Origin: Erysipelotrichaceae bacterium
Lineage (GTDB): Bacteria; Bacillota_I; Bacilli_A; Erysipelotrichales; Erysipelotrichaceae
Direction of reading: 5' to 3'
Assembly (NCBI GenBank): GCA_017550145.1
Contig: JAFZQG010000015.1
Span: forward strand, 137,934-175,515
DNA length: 37,582 nt
Part shown: piece by piece, positions 1 through 7,257 of the stretch
How positions within the stretch are numbered: position 1 is the first letter of the stretch
Layout: each line of letters opens with the position of its first letter
Notes under the pieces: model-generated
What the model was told of the DNA's origin: nothing
The model's input: the letters and a program-made list of their open reading frames with translations, nothing else
Database searches by the model: none
Program-made: the position numbers and the translations under genes

Positions 1-923
1 AGATGGTTCCGATCAACGATACACAGCTGGCTGTTCAGATCAGAGGTACTGATAAGAACAATCCGGTTCTCTTATGTGTAACCGGTGGACCTTGCGGCAC
101 GGAAATTCCTTTCATGAAGAAATATGAAAAGGAACTGGAGAAGCACTTTACAGTCGTCCACTATGACCAGCGTGCAGCCGGTAAATCCTACAGTTTCAAA
201 GAAGACTACAAGGATCTCAATTATCATCAGCATATTGCCGATCTGATCGCACTGACCGAATATCTGAGTGAATACTTCGGCCAGGACAAGATCTATCTCA
301 TGGGCCATTCCTATGGCACATATCTGGGTTCTCTGGCTGCCAACGAAAAGCCTGAGTACTACAAGGCCTACATTGGTGTCGGCCAGATGTCGAAACTCAC
401 TGATGCCGAATACTATTCACTGCTTGATACGATCAAAGCTGCAGAAGAGAAAAATAATAAGCGCGACGTGAAATATCTTGAATCCATCAAGGAAAAAATC
501 CAGAAGGGGGAAATGGTTGTACCGCGTAAATATCTGCGTAAATACAATTTCGCCGAACACAAGAAGACTCCGGTCGCTTCCGAAATGTTCAAAGCACTGT
601 TCTTCGGTCCGGAATACAGCCTGCAGGATACCTTCAAATATTTCTATTCCGCTATAAAGAACGCAATGCCTCTGGCTATGCAGTCAGTTAAGGATCCACT
701 TCCTGAACTGGTTACGGAAGCCAAGGTTCCTACTTATTTCCTTTTAGGCAAATATGACGGTCTGACTAATACCAAGGCTGCCAAAGAATACTTTGACAGT
801 CTGGGTGGCGATGCGCCGAAGAAGTTCATCGTCTTTGAAGAATCAGCACATTCACCGCAGGTCGAAGAAAATGACAAATACGTTGACTTCATGTGCAATG
901 AACTGCTTGAAGAAACAGCATAA
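1..923 (+). CDS. Alpha/beta hydrolase, proline iminopeptidase-like (5' end cut by window)
   Basis: The protein is an S33-type alpha/beta hydrolase, probably a cytoplasmic peptidase or esterase. The visible 306 residues hold an oxyanion-hole motif of the HGGPG type (GGPCGTE, about residue 28), a nucleophile elbow GHSYGT (Ser about 103), an acid in KYDG (Asp about 252) and a catalytic His in SAHSPQ (about 283). The first ATG in the window is at base 3. Relatives carry a longer N-terminus and no ribosome-binding site can be seen, so the real start is probably outside the window. The stop is 20 bases before the AGCS symporter gene, which suggests co-transcription. Peptide uptake and cleavage would be a sensible pairing, but this is inference. 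The exact substrate cannot be read from the sequence. Confidence 0.8.
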   Translation, partial: MVPINDTQLAVQIRGTDKNNPVLLCVTGGPCGTEIPFMKKYEKELEKHFTVVHYDQRAAGKSYSFKEDYKDLNYHQHIADLIALTEYLSEYFGQDKIYLMGHSYGTYLGSLAANEKPEYYKAYIGVGQMSKLTDAEYYSLLDTIKAAEEKNNKRDVKYLESIKEKIQKGEMVVPRKYLRKYNFAEHKKTPVASEMFKALFFGPEYSLQDTFKYFYSAIKNAMPLAMQSVKDPLPELVTEAKVPTYFLLGKYDGLTNTKAAKEYFDSLGGDAPKKFIVFEESAHSPQVEENDKYVDFMCNELLEETA

Positions 924-943
924 TAGAATTTCAGGTTTTACTT

Positions 944-2317
944 ATGAATGAATTACTGACTTGGATTGATAATAATATCATGTGGGGTCCGGCAATGATC
1001 ATCTTCCTGCTGGGAACCCATATATATCTGACTTTTAAAACCGGCTTTGTCCAGAAGAGCGTTTTTAAGGGCATCAAAGAATCACTTAGAGGCGATGGAT
1101 CACAAAAAGGTGATCTTTCGATCTTCGGCTCGCTGATGACAGCCTTAAGCTCAACCATCGGCACCGGCAACATCATCGGTGTCGGCACGGCTGTAGCAGT
1201 CGGCGGACCTGGTGCGGTCTTATGGACCTGGATCGGCGGTATTTTCGGTATCGCCACAAAGTATGCAGAATCCTTTATTGCGGTCAAATACCGTCGTAAA
1301 GAAGAAGATGGAACATATTTAGGCGGTGCTATGACAGCTTTCGAACACCTCAATAAGCCAATAATGGGTAAGATCTTTGCCTGGTGCTGTGCTTTGGGTG
1401 CCTTCGGTATCGGCTGTTCCTCACAGTCTAAAGCGATCGTCGATGTCATGGCCAACAATTTCAACATCAACAATATCGTCATGGCTTTATTCATCTGCGT
1501 ACTGACGGCTTTAGTCGTATTCGGCGGTGTCAAGGCTATTGCGAGTGTCTGTGAAAAACTGGTTCCGTTCATGTCGATCGTTTATGTCGTCGGCTGTCTG
1601 ATTATTCTGGTTATCAATGCGCGTTATCTGCTGGCAGCTATCGTTCTTATCGTCAAGAGTGCATTTACCACAAGAGCCGCATTAGGTGGCTTTATCGGCA
1701 CAACAGTCATTCAGGCCGCAAGAGCGGGTATTGCCAGAGGCTTATTCTCCAATGAAGCAGGTATGGGTTCTGCTCCGCAGGCAACAGCTGCTTCCGTAGC
1801 CAAGAATGCGGTTAAACCGGCCTTAGTCGGTTCGACCGGTGTTTTCTGGGACACGGTTGTCGTATGTCTGATGACAGGACTGGTTCTGGTATCGAGCATT
1901 ATCGGCAATGATGCGATTTCCTGTATTCTGGCTGATGGTTCAACGATCAGCGGATCAGGATTGGTATCAGCATGTTTCAATCAGATCCCTTATTTAGGCA
2001 AACCGTTACTTACTTTCGGTATCCTGACATTCGCTTATTCGACAATTCTGGGATGGAGCTATTACGGTGAAAACTGTATCGAATATCTCTTCGGTAAGAA
2101 GGCTATAAGGATCTATCAGGTATTGTGGATCGTCGTTATCTTTATCGGAGCGATCGTTTCCGAAGGTGCCGTCTGGACCTTGGCTGATATCCTTAATGCG
2201 GCTATGTGTATTCCTAACGTCATCGCCGTACTGATGTTAAGAAATGTCATCAGTAAGGAAACACAATACTATCTGGGTGAGGGAAAACTTGAGGAAGTCG
2301 ATCCTGAACTTCAATAA
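944..2317 (+). CDS. Sodium:alanine/glycine symporter, AGCS family
   Basis: This is a 457-residue polytopic membrane transporter of the AGCS family (AlsT/DagA type), which imports alanine, glycine or similar small amino acids with sodium. Diagnostic stretches are GGPGAVLWTWIGG followed by KYAESF near residues 87-110, and the family signature around GLFSNEAGMGSAP near residue 265. Hydrophobic segments run through the whole length, and total length fits the family. The start at 944 is preceded only by a weak CAGG. It lies 20 bases after the upstream peptidase-like hydrolase and is probably in the same transcript. The C-terminal tail after residue 435 is hydrophilic. The precise amino acid carried cannot be told. 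Confidence 0.93.
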   Translation: MNELLTWIDNNIMWGPAMIIFLLGTHIYLTFKTGFVQKSVFKGIKESLRGDGSQKGDLSIFGSLMTALSSTIGTGNIIGVGTAVAVGGPGAVLWTWIGGIFGIATKYAESFIAVKYRRKEEDGTYLGGAMTAFEHLNKPIMGKIFAWCCALGAFGIGCSSQSKAIVDVMANNFNINNIVMALFICVLTALVVFGGVKAIASVCEKLVPFMSIVYVVGCLIILVINARYLLAAIVLIVKSAFTTRAALGGFIGTTVIQAARAGIARGLFSNEAGMGSAPQATAASVAKNAVKPALVGSTGVFWDTVVVCLMTGLVLVSSIIGNDAISCILADGSTISGSGLVSACFNQIPYLGKPLLTFGILTFAYSTILGWSYYGENCIEYLFGKKAIRIYQVLWIVVIFIGAIVSEGAVWTLADILNAAMCIPNVIAVLMLRNVISKETQYYLGEGKLEEVDPELQ

Positions 2318-2357
2318 GAAAAAAATAAATATTCACACTTTTTTCATAATTTATAAG

Positions 2358-2363
2358 TAAAAT
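2358..2363 (+). promoter_or_regulatory. Putative -10 element (TAAAAT) for the CBS protein gene
   Basis: TAAAAT ends 6 bases before the ATG at 2370, which would place +1 on the A of the start codon. No TG extension is present and the best -35 candidate (TTCACA, 2332-2337) is 20 bases away, so this is a weak call. It fits the leaderless pattern of other genes in the window. Confidence 0.35.
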
Positions 2364-2369
2364 GAAATT

Positions 2370-2768
2370 ATGGAAAAGAAAAACGTACTGTTCCTTCTGA
2401 CTCCCAAAGCCAATGTCGCCTGTCTCAATGAGACGATGAATATCAGGCAGGCTCTGGAAAAGATGAAGGCGCATGGTTATACAGCCGTTCCTTTGATCAG
2501 TATGGACGGTAAATATCTGGGCACGATCTCAGAAGGCGACCTCTTGTGGTATGTGATCAATTCCGATCAGATCACAATGGAAGGACTGGAAGATGTCAAT
2601 ATCACACAGGTTTTAAGAAAAGATGATATGCCGGCCGTAAAGGTCGATGCGGATATCAAAGAACTGGTTGAAAAGATAACCAATCACAACTTTGTCCCGG
2701 TCGTCGATGATCGAAATGTCCTGATGGGAATCGTTACCCGAAAAAAGGTAATGCAGGAACTGATCTGA
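2370..2768 (+). CDS. Two-CBS-domain protein
   Basis: This small cytoplasmic protein (132 residues) consists almost entirely of a tandem CBS (Bateman) pair. The first repeat covers about residues 8-65 (KMKAHGYTAVPLISMDGKYLGTISEGDLL) and the second about residues 75-130 (NHNFVPVVDDRNVLMGIVTRKKVM). Such pairs bind adenine nucleotides or S-adenosylmethionine and usually report energy state to a partner. There is no fused catalytic or transport domain, so it probably acts in trans. No Shine-Dalgarno precedes the ATG and a -10-like TAAAAT lies just upstream. It sits between the AGCS symporter and the rplM promoter, but a link to either is not shown. Confidence 0.85.
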   Translation: MEKKNVLFLLTPKANVACLNETMNIRQALEKMKAHGYTAVPLISMDGKYLGTISEGDLLWYVINSDQITMEGLEDVNITQVLRKDDMPAVKVDADIKELVEKITNHNFVPVVDDRNVLMGIVTRKKVMQELI

Positions 2769-2785
2769 AGCTAAAAAACAGCAGA

Positions 2786-2848
2786 AAATAAGGCAACTTT
2801 TTATTGAATTATGCAGGGAAATAGCATAGAATAATAAGTGCCTTATTT
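2786..2848 (+). repeat. 10-bp inverted repeat enclosing the rplM promoter
   Basis: AAATAAGGCA at 2786-2795 is perfectly complementary to TGCCTTATTT at 2839-2848, which runs into four more T residues. Inside lies a smaller hairpin, TATGC (2810-2814) with GCATA (2824-2828). A transcript reading through from the CBS gene could fold this as a terminator-like structure, while the rplM promoter sits in its loop. Function is inferred. Confidence 0.5.
2804..2832 (+). promoter_or_regulatory. Promoter of rplM-rpsI (TTGAAT - 17 bp - TAGAAT)
   Basis: The -35 TTGAAT (2804-2809) and -10 TAGAAT (2827-2832) are separated by exactly 17 bases. Transcription would start near 2839, giving a leader of about 50 bases before rplM. 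Confidence 0.7.
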
Positions 2849-2888
2849 TTTTACATTTAAGCCCCGGAAACTTAAAAGGAGAAAAAAT
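2839..2888 (+). promoter_or_regulatory. Putative L13 autoregulatory leader
   Basis: The short rplM leader contains a hairpin with stem TTTAAG (2856-2861) and CTTAAA (2871-2876) and loop CCCCGGAAA, directly abutting the Shine-Dalgarno AAGGAG (2877-2882). Position, size and a C/G-rich loop next to the ribosome-binding site resemble the L13 leader of Bacillota, through which free L13 represses its own operon. The family assignment is from memory and a covariance search would decide it. Confidence 0.5.
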
Positions 2889-3317
2889 ATGCGTCAGACA
2901 ACTATGCTGAAACCAGCAGAAGTTAAGAAAGACTGGTATGTAGTTGATGCGAATGGCAAAACTTTAGGTAGACTGGCAACTCAGTGTGCTGCTATCTTAA
3001 GAGGAAAGCACAAGCCAACTTTCACACCAAATGTCGATTGCGGTGATTATGTAATTATTACTAACGCTGCAAAGGTTGTCTATTCAGGCGACCAGGAATT
3101 TAAGAAGACTTACTATCACCATTCCATGTACCCGGGAGGGTTGAAAGCAAGATCTATCGGTAAGATGAAGAGAGAGTATCCTGTAGAATTAGTGGAAAAG
3201 GCAGTTCAAGGTATGCTTCCACACAACAAACTGGGTGATCGTATGAGAACTCATTTGTATGTCTACGAAGGTGCTGAACATCCTCATACTGCTCAGAAAC
3301 CAATTGAGCTCAAATAA
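2889..3317 (+). CDS. rplM: 50S ribosomal protein L13
   Basis: L13 is an early-assembly protein of the large ribosomal subunit that binds 23S rRNA. The 142 residues match the family: [15 protein letters not shown] near the N-terminus, [12 protein letters not shown] near residue 47 and a central [11 protein letters not shown]. An in-frame ATG exists upstream at 2838. The start at 2889 is preferred because AAGGAG stands 7 bases before it and the protein then begins like other L13 proteins. It is followed 11 bases later by rpsI, the usual L13-S9 operon. Expression probably depends on the promoter at 2804 and the leader hairpin. Confidence 0.97.
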   Translation: MRQTTMLKPAEVKKDWYVVDANGKTLGRLATQCAAILRGKHKPTFTPNVDCGDYVIITNAAKVVYSGDQEFKKTYYHHSMYPGGLKARSIGKMKREYPVELVEKAVQGMLPHNKLGDRMRTHLYVYEGAEHPHTAQKPIELK

Positions 3318-3328
3318 GGAGAAAATCA

Positions 3329-3733
3329 ATGCCTAAAAAGAAAACAAACGTAAATTACCTTGGAACAGGAAGACGTAAATCTTCAGTAGCTCGTGTCTAT
3401 ATGACACCTGGTACTGGCAAGATTATGGTCGGTGAAAAAACTCTTGAAGAATACTTACCGCAGGAAATCTTAAGAATGGTAGTAAAATCTCCACTGGTAG
3501 AGACCGGTACAGATGGTCAGTATGACATCTATATCAACGTCTACGGTGGCGGTATGACAGGTCAGGCCGGTGCCATGAGACATGGTATCGCGAGAGCTTT
3601 ACTGGAAGTCGGTGAAGATTTCAGACCTGTACTTAAGAAAGCAGGCTTCTTAACTCGTGATTCTCGTGCTAAAGAACGTAAGAAGTACGGCTTAAGAGGA
3701 GCTCGTAGAAGACCTCAGTACTCAAAGCGTTAA
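3329..3733 (+). CDS. rpsI: 30S ribosomal protein S9
   Basis: S9 sits in the head of the small subunit, and its C-terminal tail reaches the P-site tRNA. The 134-residue product shows the family landmarks: [17 protein letters not shown] near residue 11, [19 protein letters not shown] in the middle and the basic terminal tail ending RPQYSKR, whose last Arg contacts tRNA in known ribosomes. The start follows AAGGAG at 3317-3322. The gene ends the rplM-rpsI operon and is followed by a clear intrinsic terminator at 3752. Confidence 0.97.
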   Translation: MPKKKTNVNYLGTGRRKSSVARVYMTPGTGKIMVGEKTLEEYLPQEILRMVVKSPLVETGTDGQYDIYINVYGGGMTGQAGAMRHGIARALLEVGEDFRPVLKKAGFLTRDSRAKERKKYGLRGARRRPQYSKR

Positions 3734-3751
3734 TCTCAGAATTGCGTTTAT

Positions 3752-3779
3752 GCACTCCTATCTGGAGTGCTTTTCTTTT
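3752..3779 (+). terminator. Rho-independent terminator after rpsI
   Basis: The stem GCACTCC (3752-3758) pairs with GGAGTGC (3764-3770) around a TATCT loop and is followed by a T-rich run to 3779. Confidence 0.9.
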
Positions 3780-3782
3780 GTC

Positions 3783-5114
3783 TTAACGGTAGCGGTAATT
3801 GGCCGGATAAAGATTCTTGAGGATACCTTTAGAGACTTTACCGAAACCCAAAGGATAGGAATCAACACAGACCAGTACCATTCCCTCAACATGTCTGTCT
3901 CTGACATCCAGAGTTTCGCATTTGAGGTATTTAAGAATTCTCTCATCGTCGATAGTGAAGTTGAGAGTATTTTTATATTCATTATATTTTAAGGCCGCAG
4001 CAAGAGCCTGAGAAGGCTCAAATCGATCGTGATTAAAAGTACCCAGTAATAATCCGGAGCGCATGATCCTCAAGCCTTTTATATCGAATGGAAGATCCGG
4101 TTCAAAATAGAGTTTTTCTTTCCTCTGTACAAAAGAACCGTTATTGAAATTCATATCGATATTCCTGAAGAATTCTATCTGAGGCTTAGCGATATTTGTA
4201 ATCGTTGTACTGCTGTTTTGTTTATCTTCGCCTTTTTGTAAAAGCGCGACAAAATGCCCTTCACCTTTAATGCGATGCGGATAGAGTCTGACACAGTTTT
4301 TTGTTTTATCTGTTATACCGGAAACAAATCCTTCGTATTTCTTGATCGGCAAGGTCTTTAATTCCGGACACTTATCCAATGCATATTCGATGATTTCTTC
4401 ATCTTCTTCAGGTGAGAAAGTACAGGTGGAATAGACCAGTTTTCCTCCGGATTTGAGCATTTCCACACCTTTTAAGATCAGCTGTTTCTGTATCGGTGAA
4501 TAATAATCACTGTTTCTTTCTTCCCAGGAACTTATGAGTTCGCTTTCTTTGCGAAACATTCCTTCTCCCGAACAAGGCGCATCGATCAGGATCTTATCGA
4601 AACATTCTTTAAAGCGCTCGATCTTTGTGATATCTTCCGCCATGACATAGGCATTTCTTATACCCTGGCTTTCTAATGTTTTTAATAAGACCTGAGCTCT
4701 ACTGGCGGATATGTCATTGGCAATAAGAACGCCGGTATTGTTTAGCTTGTTGGCGAGCTTGGAAGACTTTCCTCCCGGAGCGGCGCAGCAGTCTAAGACC
4801 AGGTCGTTTTCTTCAACAGGTAAGACTTCCGCCGGAAGCATCGCACTTGGTTCCTGAAGATAATAGAGTCCCGCAAAATAGTAAGGATGTTTAGCCGGAC
4901 GATCTTCCTCATCATAATAGAAACCATCATCAGTCCAGGGAATCCTTTCCAGATGAAAAGGATTGATCTTCAGAAAGTCTCTGACGGAGATCTTGGAAGT
5001 ATTGATTCTTAGACCGTAGACGCGTTTGTTTTCAAAACTGGCGAGGTAATCGTCGTATTCGTCTTGCAGTAATTCTTTCATTTCTGAAAGATGTTTTTGC
5101 GGTAATTCAGGCAT
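3783..5114 (-). CDS. rsmF: 16S rRNA cytosine-C5 methyltransferase, RsmF/NOL1-NOP2-Sun family
   Basis: The protein transfers a methyl group from S-adenosylmethionine to C5 of a cytosine in rRNA. Of its 443 residues, the first ~280 form the Rossmann methyltransferase: the SAM motif DCCAAPGGKSSKLA near residue 107, the Pro-Cys motif DAPCSGEGMFRKE near 178, and the catalytic Cys in YSTCTFSPEEDE near 228. The rest resembles the C-terminal RNA-binding region of the RsmF/YebU subgroup. It is convergent with rpsI. Upstream on its strand, TGATAAACT ends 6 bases before the ATG and there is no Shine-Dalgarno, suggesting a leaderless mRNA. The exact target base is not provable here; the symbol follows the subgroup. 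Confidence 0.87.
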   Translation of the reverse strand: MPELPQKHLSEMKELLQDEYDDYLASFENKRVYGLRINTSKISVRDFLKINPFHLERIPWTDDGFYYDEEDRPAKHPYYFAGLYYLQEPSAMLPAEVLPVEENDLVLDCCAAPGGKSSKLANKLNNTGVLIANDISASRAQVLLKTLESQGIRNAYVMAEDITKIERFKECFDKILIDAPCSGEGMFRKESELISSWEERNSDYYSPIQKQLILKGVEMLKSGGKLVYSTCTFSPEEDEEIIEYALDKCPELKTLPIKKYEGFVSGITDKTKNCVRLYPHRIKGEGHFVALLQKGEDKQNSSTTITNIAKPQIEFFRNIDMNFNNGSFVQRKEKLYFEPDLPFDIKGLRIMRSGLLLGTFNHDRFEPSQALAAALKYNEYKNTLNFTIDDERILKYLKCETLDVRDRHVEGMVLVCVDSYPLGFGKVSKGILKNLYPANYRYR

Positions 5115-5120
5115 AATTTA

Positions 5121-5129
5121 AGTTTATCA
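5121..5129 (-). promoter_or_regulatory. Extended -10 (TGATAAACT) for rsmF
   Basis: Read on the minus strand, TGA precedes TAAACT, then TAAATT, then the ATG at 5114. The 6-base gap places +1 on the start codon. No convincing -35 is visible. Confidence 0.5.
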
Positions 5130-5188
5130 GAAAAAAAGTTTAAGAAAATTGCGAAAAAAAGTAGGTATAAGACGATTTTTTGCGAATA

Positions 5189-6337
5189 ATGATACGGATA
5201 GATATGGAATGTCTCAGATGTGGTAATAAAGATCTTGCGTATTTCTATAAAGGTGCTAAAGGATATTACTGCCGTAAGTGCATCAAATTTTCCCGTGTTC
5301 TGCTGGAGGAAGAACCGGAAAGTTTTAATTATGAAGTGGGAACAGGAGTAGACGAATATCGTTTTGACTATGAACTAACACCCGAGCAGAAAGAAACATC
5401 GCATAACTGTCTGAAGACTCTGACACATAGTGATGTGCTCCTATACTGTGTCTGCGGAGCCGGAAAGACAGAAATATCGGTGGAGAGTATTTCTTATTAT
5501 CTGAGCAAGGGGCTCAAGGTCGCCTATGCCATTGCGCGTAAGGAAGTTGTGATCGAACTGGGCAAACGATTTAAACAGATCTTCGCTAAAGCAAAAGTAA
5601 TTTCTGTTTATGGCGGACACCATGAAGAACTAAGCGGTGATCTGATCGTCTGCACCTGTCATCAGCTTTATAGGTATTACAGAACTTTTGATTTGTTGAT
5701 TCTGGATGAGGTTGATGCCTTTCCTTTGAAAGGAAATCAGACATTAATGAATATTGCGATCAATTCCTGTAAAGGAAGGATCATTTTCTCGACGGCGACA
5801 GTTGATGATGAATTAAAGAAGATCCTTATACAGCGTAACGTCAGAACAGTTGAACTCTATACCAGACCTTCACGTCATCCTTTGAGCATTCCCAGACTTA
5901 TCTATCTCAACAGATATCTGGCTCTGATCTATTTATACAGGGTAATGTCACTGATGGCCAACCAGTGTATTATCTTTGTGTCGAATAAGAAAGAATGCCG
6001 GAATCTGTATCGTCTATTTTCAAACTTTTTCAGCTGTACCTATGTCTATGCGGATCTCAAAGAAAGAAATGAGAATATAAATGCTTTTAAGGAAAACAGG
6101 AAACGTTTCATCTTTTCGACGACGGTTCTGGAAAGAGGGATCACGATTCGAAATATCAGTGTGATCATTCTCAATTTCTCAAGAACCTTCGATGAAAGCA
6201 ATTTTGTTCAGATGTTAGGAAGAGTGGGCAGAGGAATCGGAAACGATGAAGGAGAAACTTATCTTATTTCCGATCATTATTCAAAACAGATCAGCAGGAC
6301 TATGGATTATCTTAAGAAAGCGAACAGTTATCTATGA
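5189..6337 (+). CDS. comFA: ComFA-like DNA helicase/translocase for competence
   Basis: ComFA is a membrane-associated SF2 ATPase thought to drive single-stranded DNA uptake during transformation. This protein has an N-terminal zinc ribbon (CLRCGNKD then YYCRKC), Walker A CVCGAGKTE near residue 91, a DEVDAF box near 175, and the C-terminal helicase motif MLGRVGRG near 350. At about 380 residues it is shorter than the ~460-residue Bacillus protein. The start is uncertain: TTG 5180, ATG 5189 and ATG 5204 are all in frame and none has a good ribosome-binding site. Its stop overlaps the comFC start (ATGA), the classic comF order. Only the uptake-motor genes are visible in this window, so competence of the organism is not shown. 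Confidence 0.88.
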   Translation: MIRIDMECLRCGNKDLAYFYKGAKGYYCRKCIKFSRVLLEEEPESFNYEVGTGVDEYRFDYELTPEQKETSHNCLKTLTHSDVLLYCVCGAGKTEISVESISYYLSKGLKVAYAIARKEVVIELGKRFKQIFAKAKVISVYGGHHEELSGDLIVCTCHQLYRYYRTFDLLILDEVDAFPLKGNQTLMNIAINSCKGRIIFSTATVDDELKKILIQRNVRTVELYTRPSRHPLSIPRLIYLNRYLALIYLYRVMSLMANQCIIFVSNKKECRNLYRLFSNFFSCTYVYADLKERNENINAFKENRKRFIFSTTVLERGITIRNISVIILNFSRTFDESNFVQMLGRVGRGIGNDEGETYLISDHYSKQISRTMDYLKKANSYL

Positions 6338-6936
6338 GATGTTTATATTGTGATAGAAATATCGATAAGCAGACAATAAAATCTGTATTTCTCAAAGAAG
6401 ATGAATTATGTCCGGAATGTCGAAGACAGTTAAGAGTAAACAGAAAGATTCTGGATTTTGATGGAATGAAAGTCGAAACATTTTTTGAATACGATGGGAT
6501 CTTCAGAAGTTTACTGCTACAGTTCAAGGAATGTCATGATGAAGCACTGAAGAATGTCTTTCTTTATGATCTGAGCGAATACATAAATATCAGATATTTC
6601 GGATATAAGATCCTTTTTGTGCCAAGTTCCAAAGCAAAACTTGAACAGCGGGGTTTCAATCATCTGGAGGAGATTTTTAGTGAAGTAAGGCTTAAAAAAG
6701 CTGATGGTTTGCGCATGATAGAAGATGGCAGCCAGGAGGGAAAAAACCTGGAAGAAAGGCGAAAGATGAGCACTAATTACGTGTATACCGGTGCACCGCA
6801 TAAGAAAATACTGGTCGTAGATGACGTTGTGACGACCGGTTCCTCTTTAAAAGGAGTGTATAATTGTGTCAAAACAAGTGCCGGAAAAGTCAAAGTGTTA
6901 TCTTTAGCTTACAAATGTTTTACTTTACATTATTAA
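6334..6936 (+). CDS. comFC: ComFC-like phosphoribosyltransferase-fold competence protein
   Basis: ComFC works with ComFA in DNA uptake; its exact activity is unsettled. The 200 residues start with a four-Cys zinc motif (CLYC then CPEC, residues 3-28) and end with a type I phosphoribosyltransferase signature, ILVVDDVVTTGSSLKG near residue 152. The start codon overlaps the comFA stop in ATGA, so it is translationally coupled. The terminal codons overlap the -35 of the next gene's promoter. Confidence 0.88.
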   Translation: MRCLYCDRNIDKQTIKSVFLKEDELCPECRRQLRVNRKILDFDGMKVETFFEYDGIFRSLLLQFKECHDEALKNVFLYDLSEYINIRYFGYKILFVPSSKAKLEQRGFNHLEEIFSEVRLKKADGLRMIEDGSQEGKNLEERRKMSTNYVYTGAPHKKILVVDDVVTTGSSLKGVYNCVKTSAGKVKVLSLAYKCFTLHY

Positions 6937-6954
6937 AACAAAGTGTGTTAGAAT
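6924..6954 (+). promoter_or_regulatory. Promoter of the cold-shock gene
   Basis: An extended -10, TGTTAGAAT (6946-6954), lies 19 bases after TTTACA (6924-6929) or 18 after TTACAT. The long spacing is partly offset by the TG extension. The -35 lies inside comFC. Confidence 0.55.
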
Positions 6955-6977
6955 ATTTAAAGAAGGAGAATAAGGAA

Positions 6978-7181
6978 ATGCTAGGCAAGGTAAAAAGATT
7001 CAACAAGGTTAAAGGATTTGGCTTCATTACAGCAGATGATGGTCGTGATGTCTTTTTCCATTATTCTCAACTAGTCATGGATGGTTATAAGACCATAAAT
7101 GAAGGGGCACCAGTTGAATTTGATTTAGTTGAAGGTGATCGAGGTCTTCAGGCTCATAACATAAAAGAGATAAAAGAATAA
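6978..7181 (+). CDS. Cold-shock domain protein (CspA family)
   Basis: This is a 67-residue single cold-shock domain that binds single-stranded RNA/DNA and acts as an RNA chaperone. RNP1 (KGFGFI, residues 11-16) and RNP2 (VFFHYS, residues 26-31) are both present. The reading frame stays open for 38 codons upstream. The ATG at 6978 is chosen because it gives the exact family N-terminus MLGKVKRFN and is preceded by AAGGAG at 6963-6968. It has its own promoter and terminator, so it is a one-gene unit between comFC and secA. Confidence 0.93.
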   Translation: MLGKVKRFNKVKGFGFITADDGRDVFFHYSQLVMDGYKTINEGAPVEFDLVEGDRGLQAHNIKEIKE

Positions 7182-7197
7182 TCGAGAAACACAAAAG

Positions 7198-7223
7198 AAG
7201 TTGGCCGAAAGTCAGCTTTTTTT
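7198..7223 (+). terminator. Rho-independent terminator after the cold-shock gene
   Basis: AAGTTGGC (7198-7205) pairs with GTCAGCTT (7211-7218, two G-U pairs) around a CGAAA loop, followed by T residues to 7223. Outer bases (AACACA before, TGTGTT after) could lengthen the stem. Confidence 0.8.
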
Positions 7224-7227
7224 GTTG

Positions 7228-7236
7228 TGTTATAAT
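7228..7236 (+). promoter_or_regulatory. Extended -10 promoter of secA (TGTTATAAT)
   Basis: A perfect TATAAT (7231-7236) with a TG extension lies 21 bases before secA. No clear -35 is visible because the preceding terminator occupies that region. Confidence 0.65.
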
Positions 7237-7257
7237 ATTAGGGAATTGGAGAAATAA

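Noticed and set aside
931..1572. 213-residue open frame on the minus strand opposite the AGCS symporter
   Set aside because: It is a shadow of a long, well-supported membrane transporter, with a low-complexity composition and no motif or ribosome-binding site.
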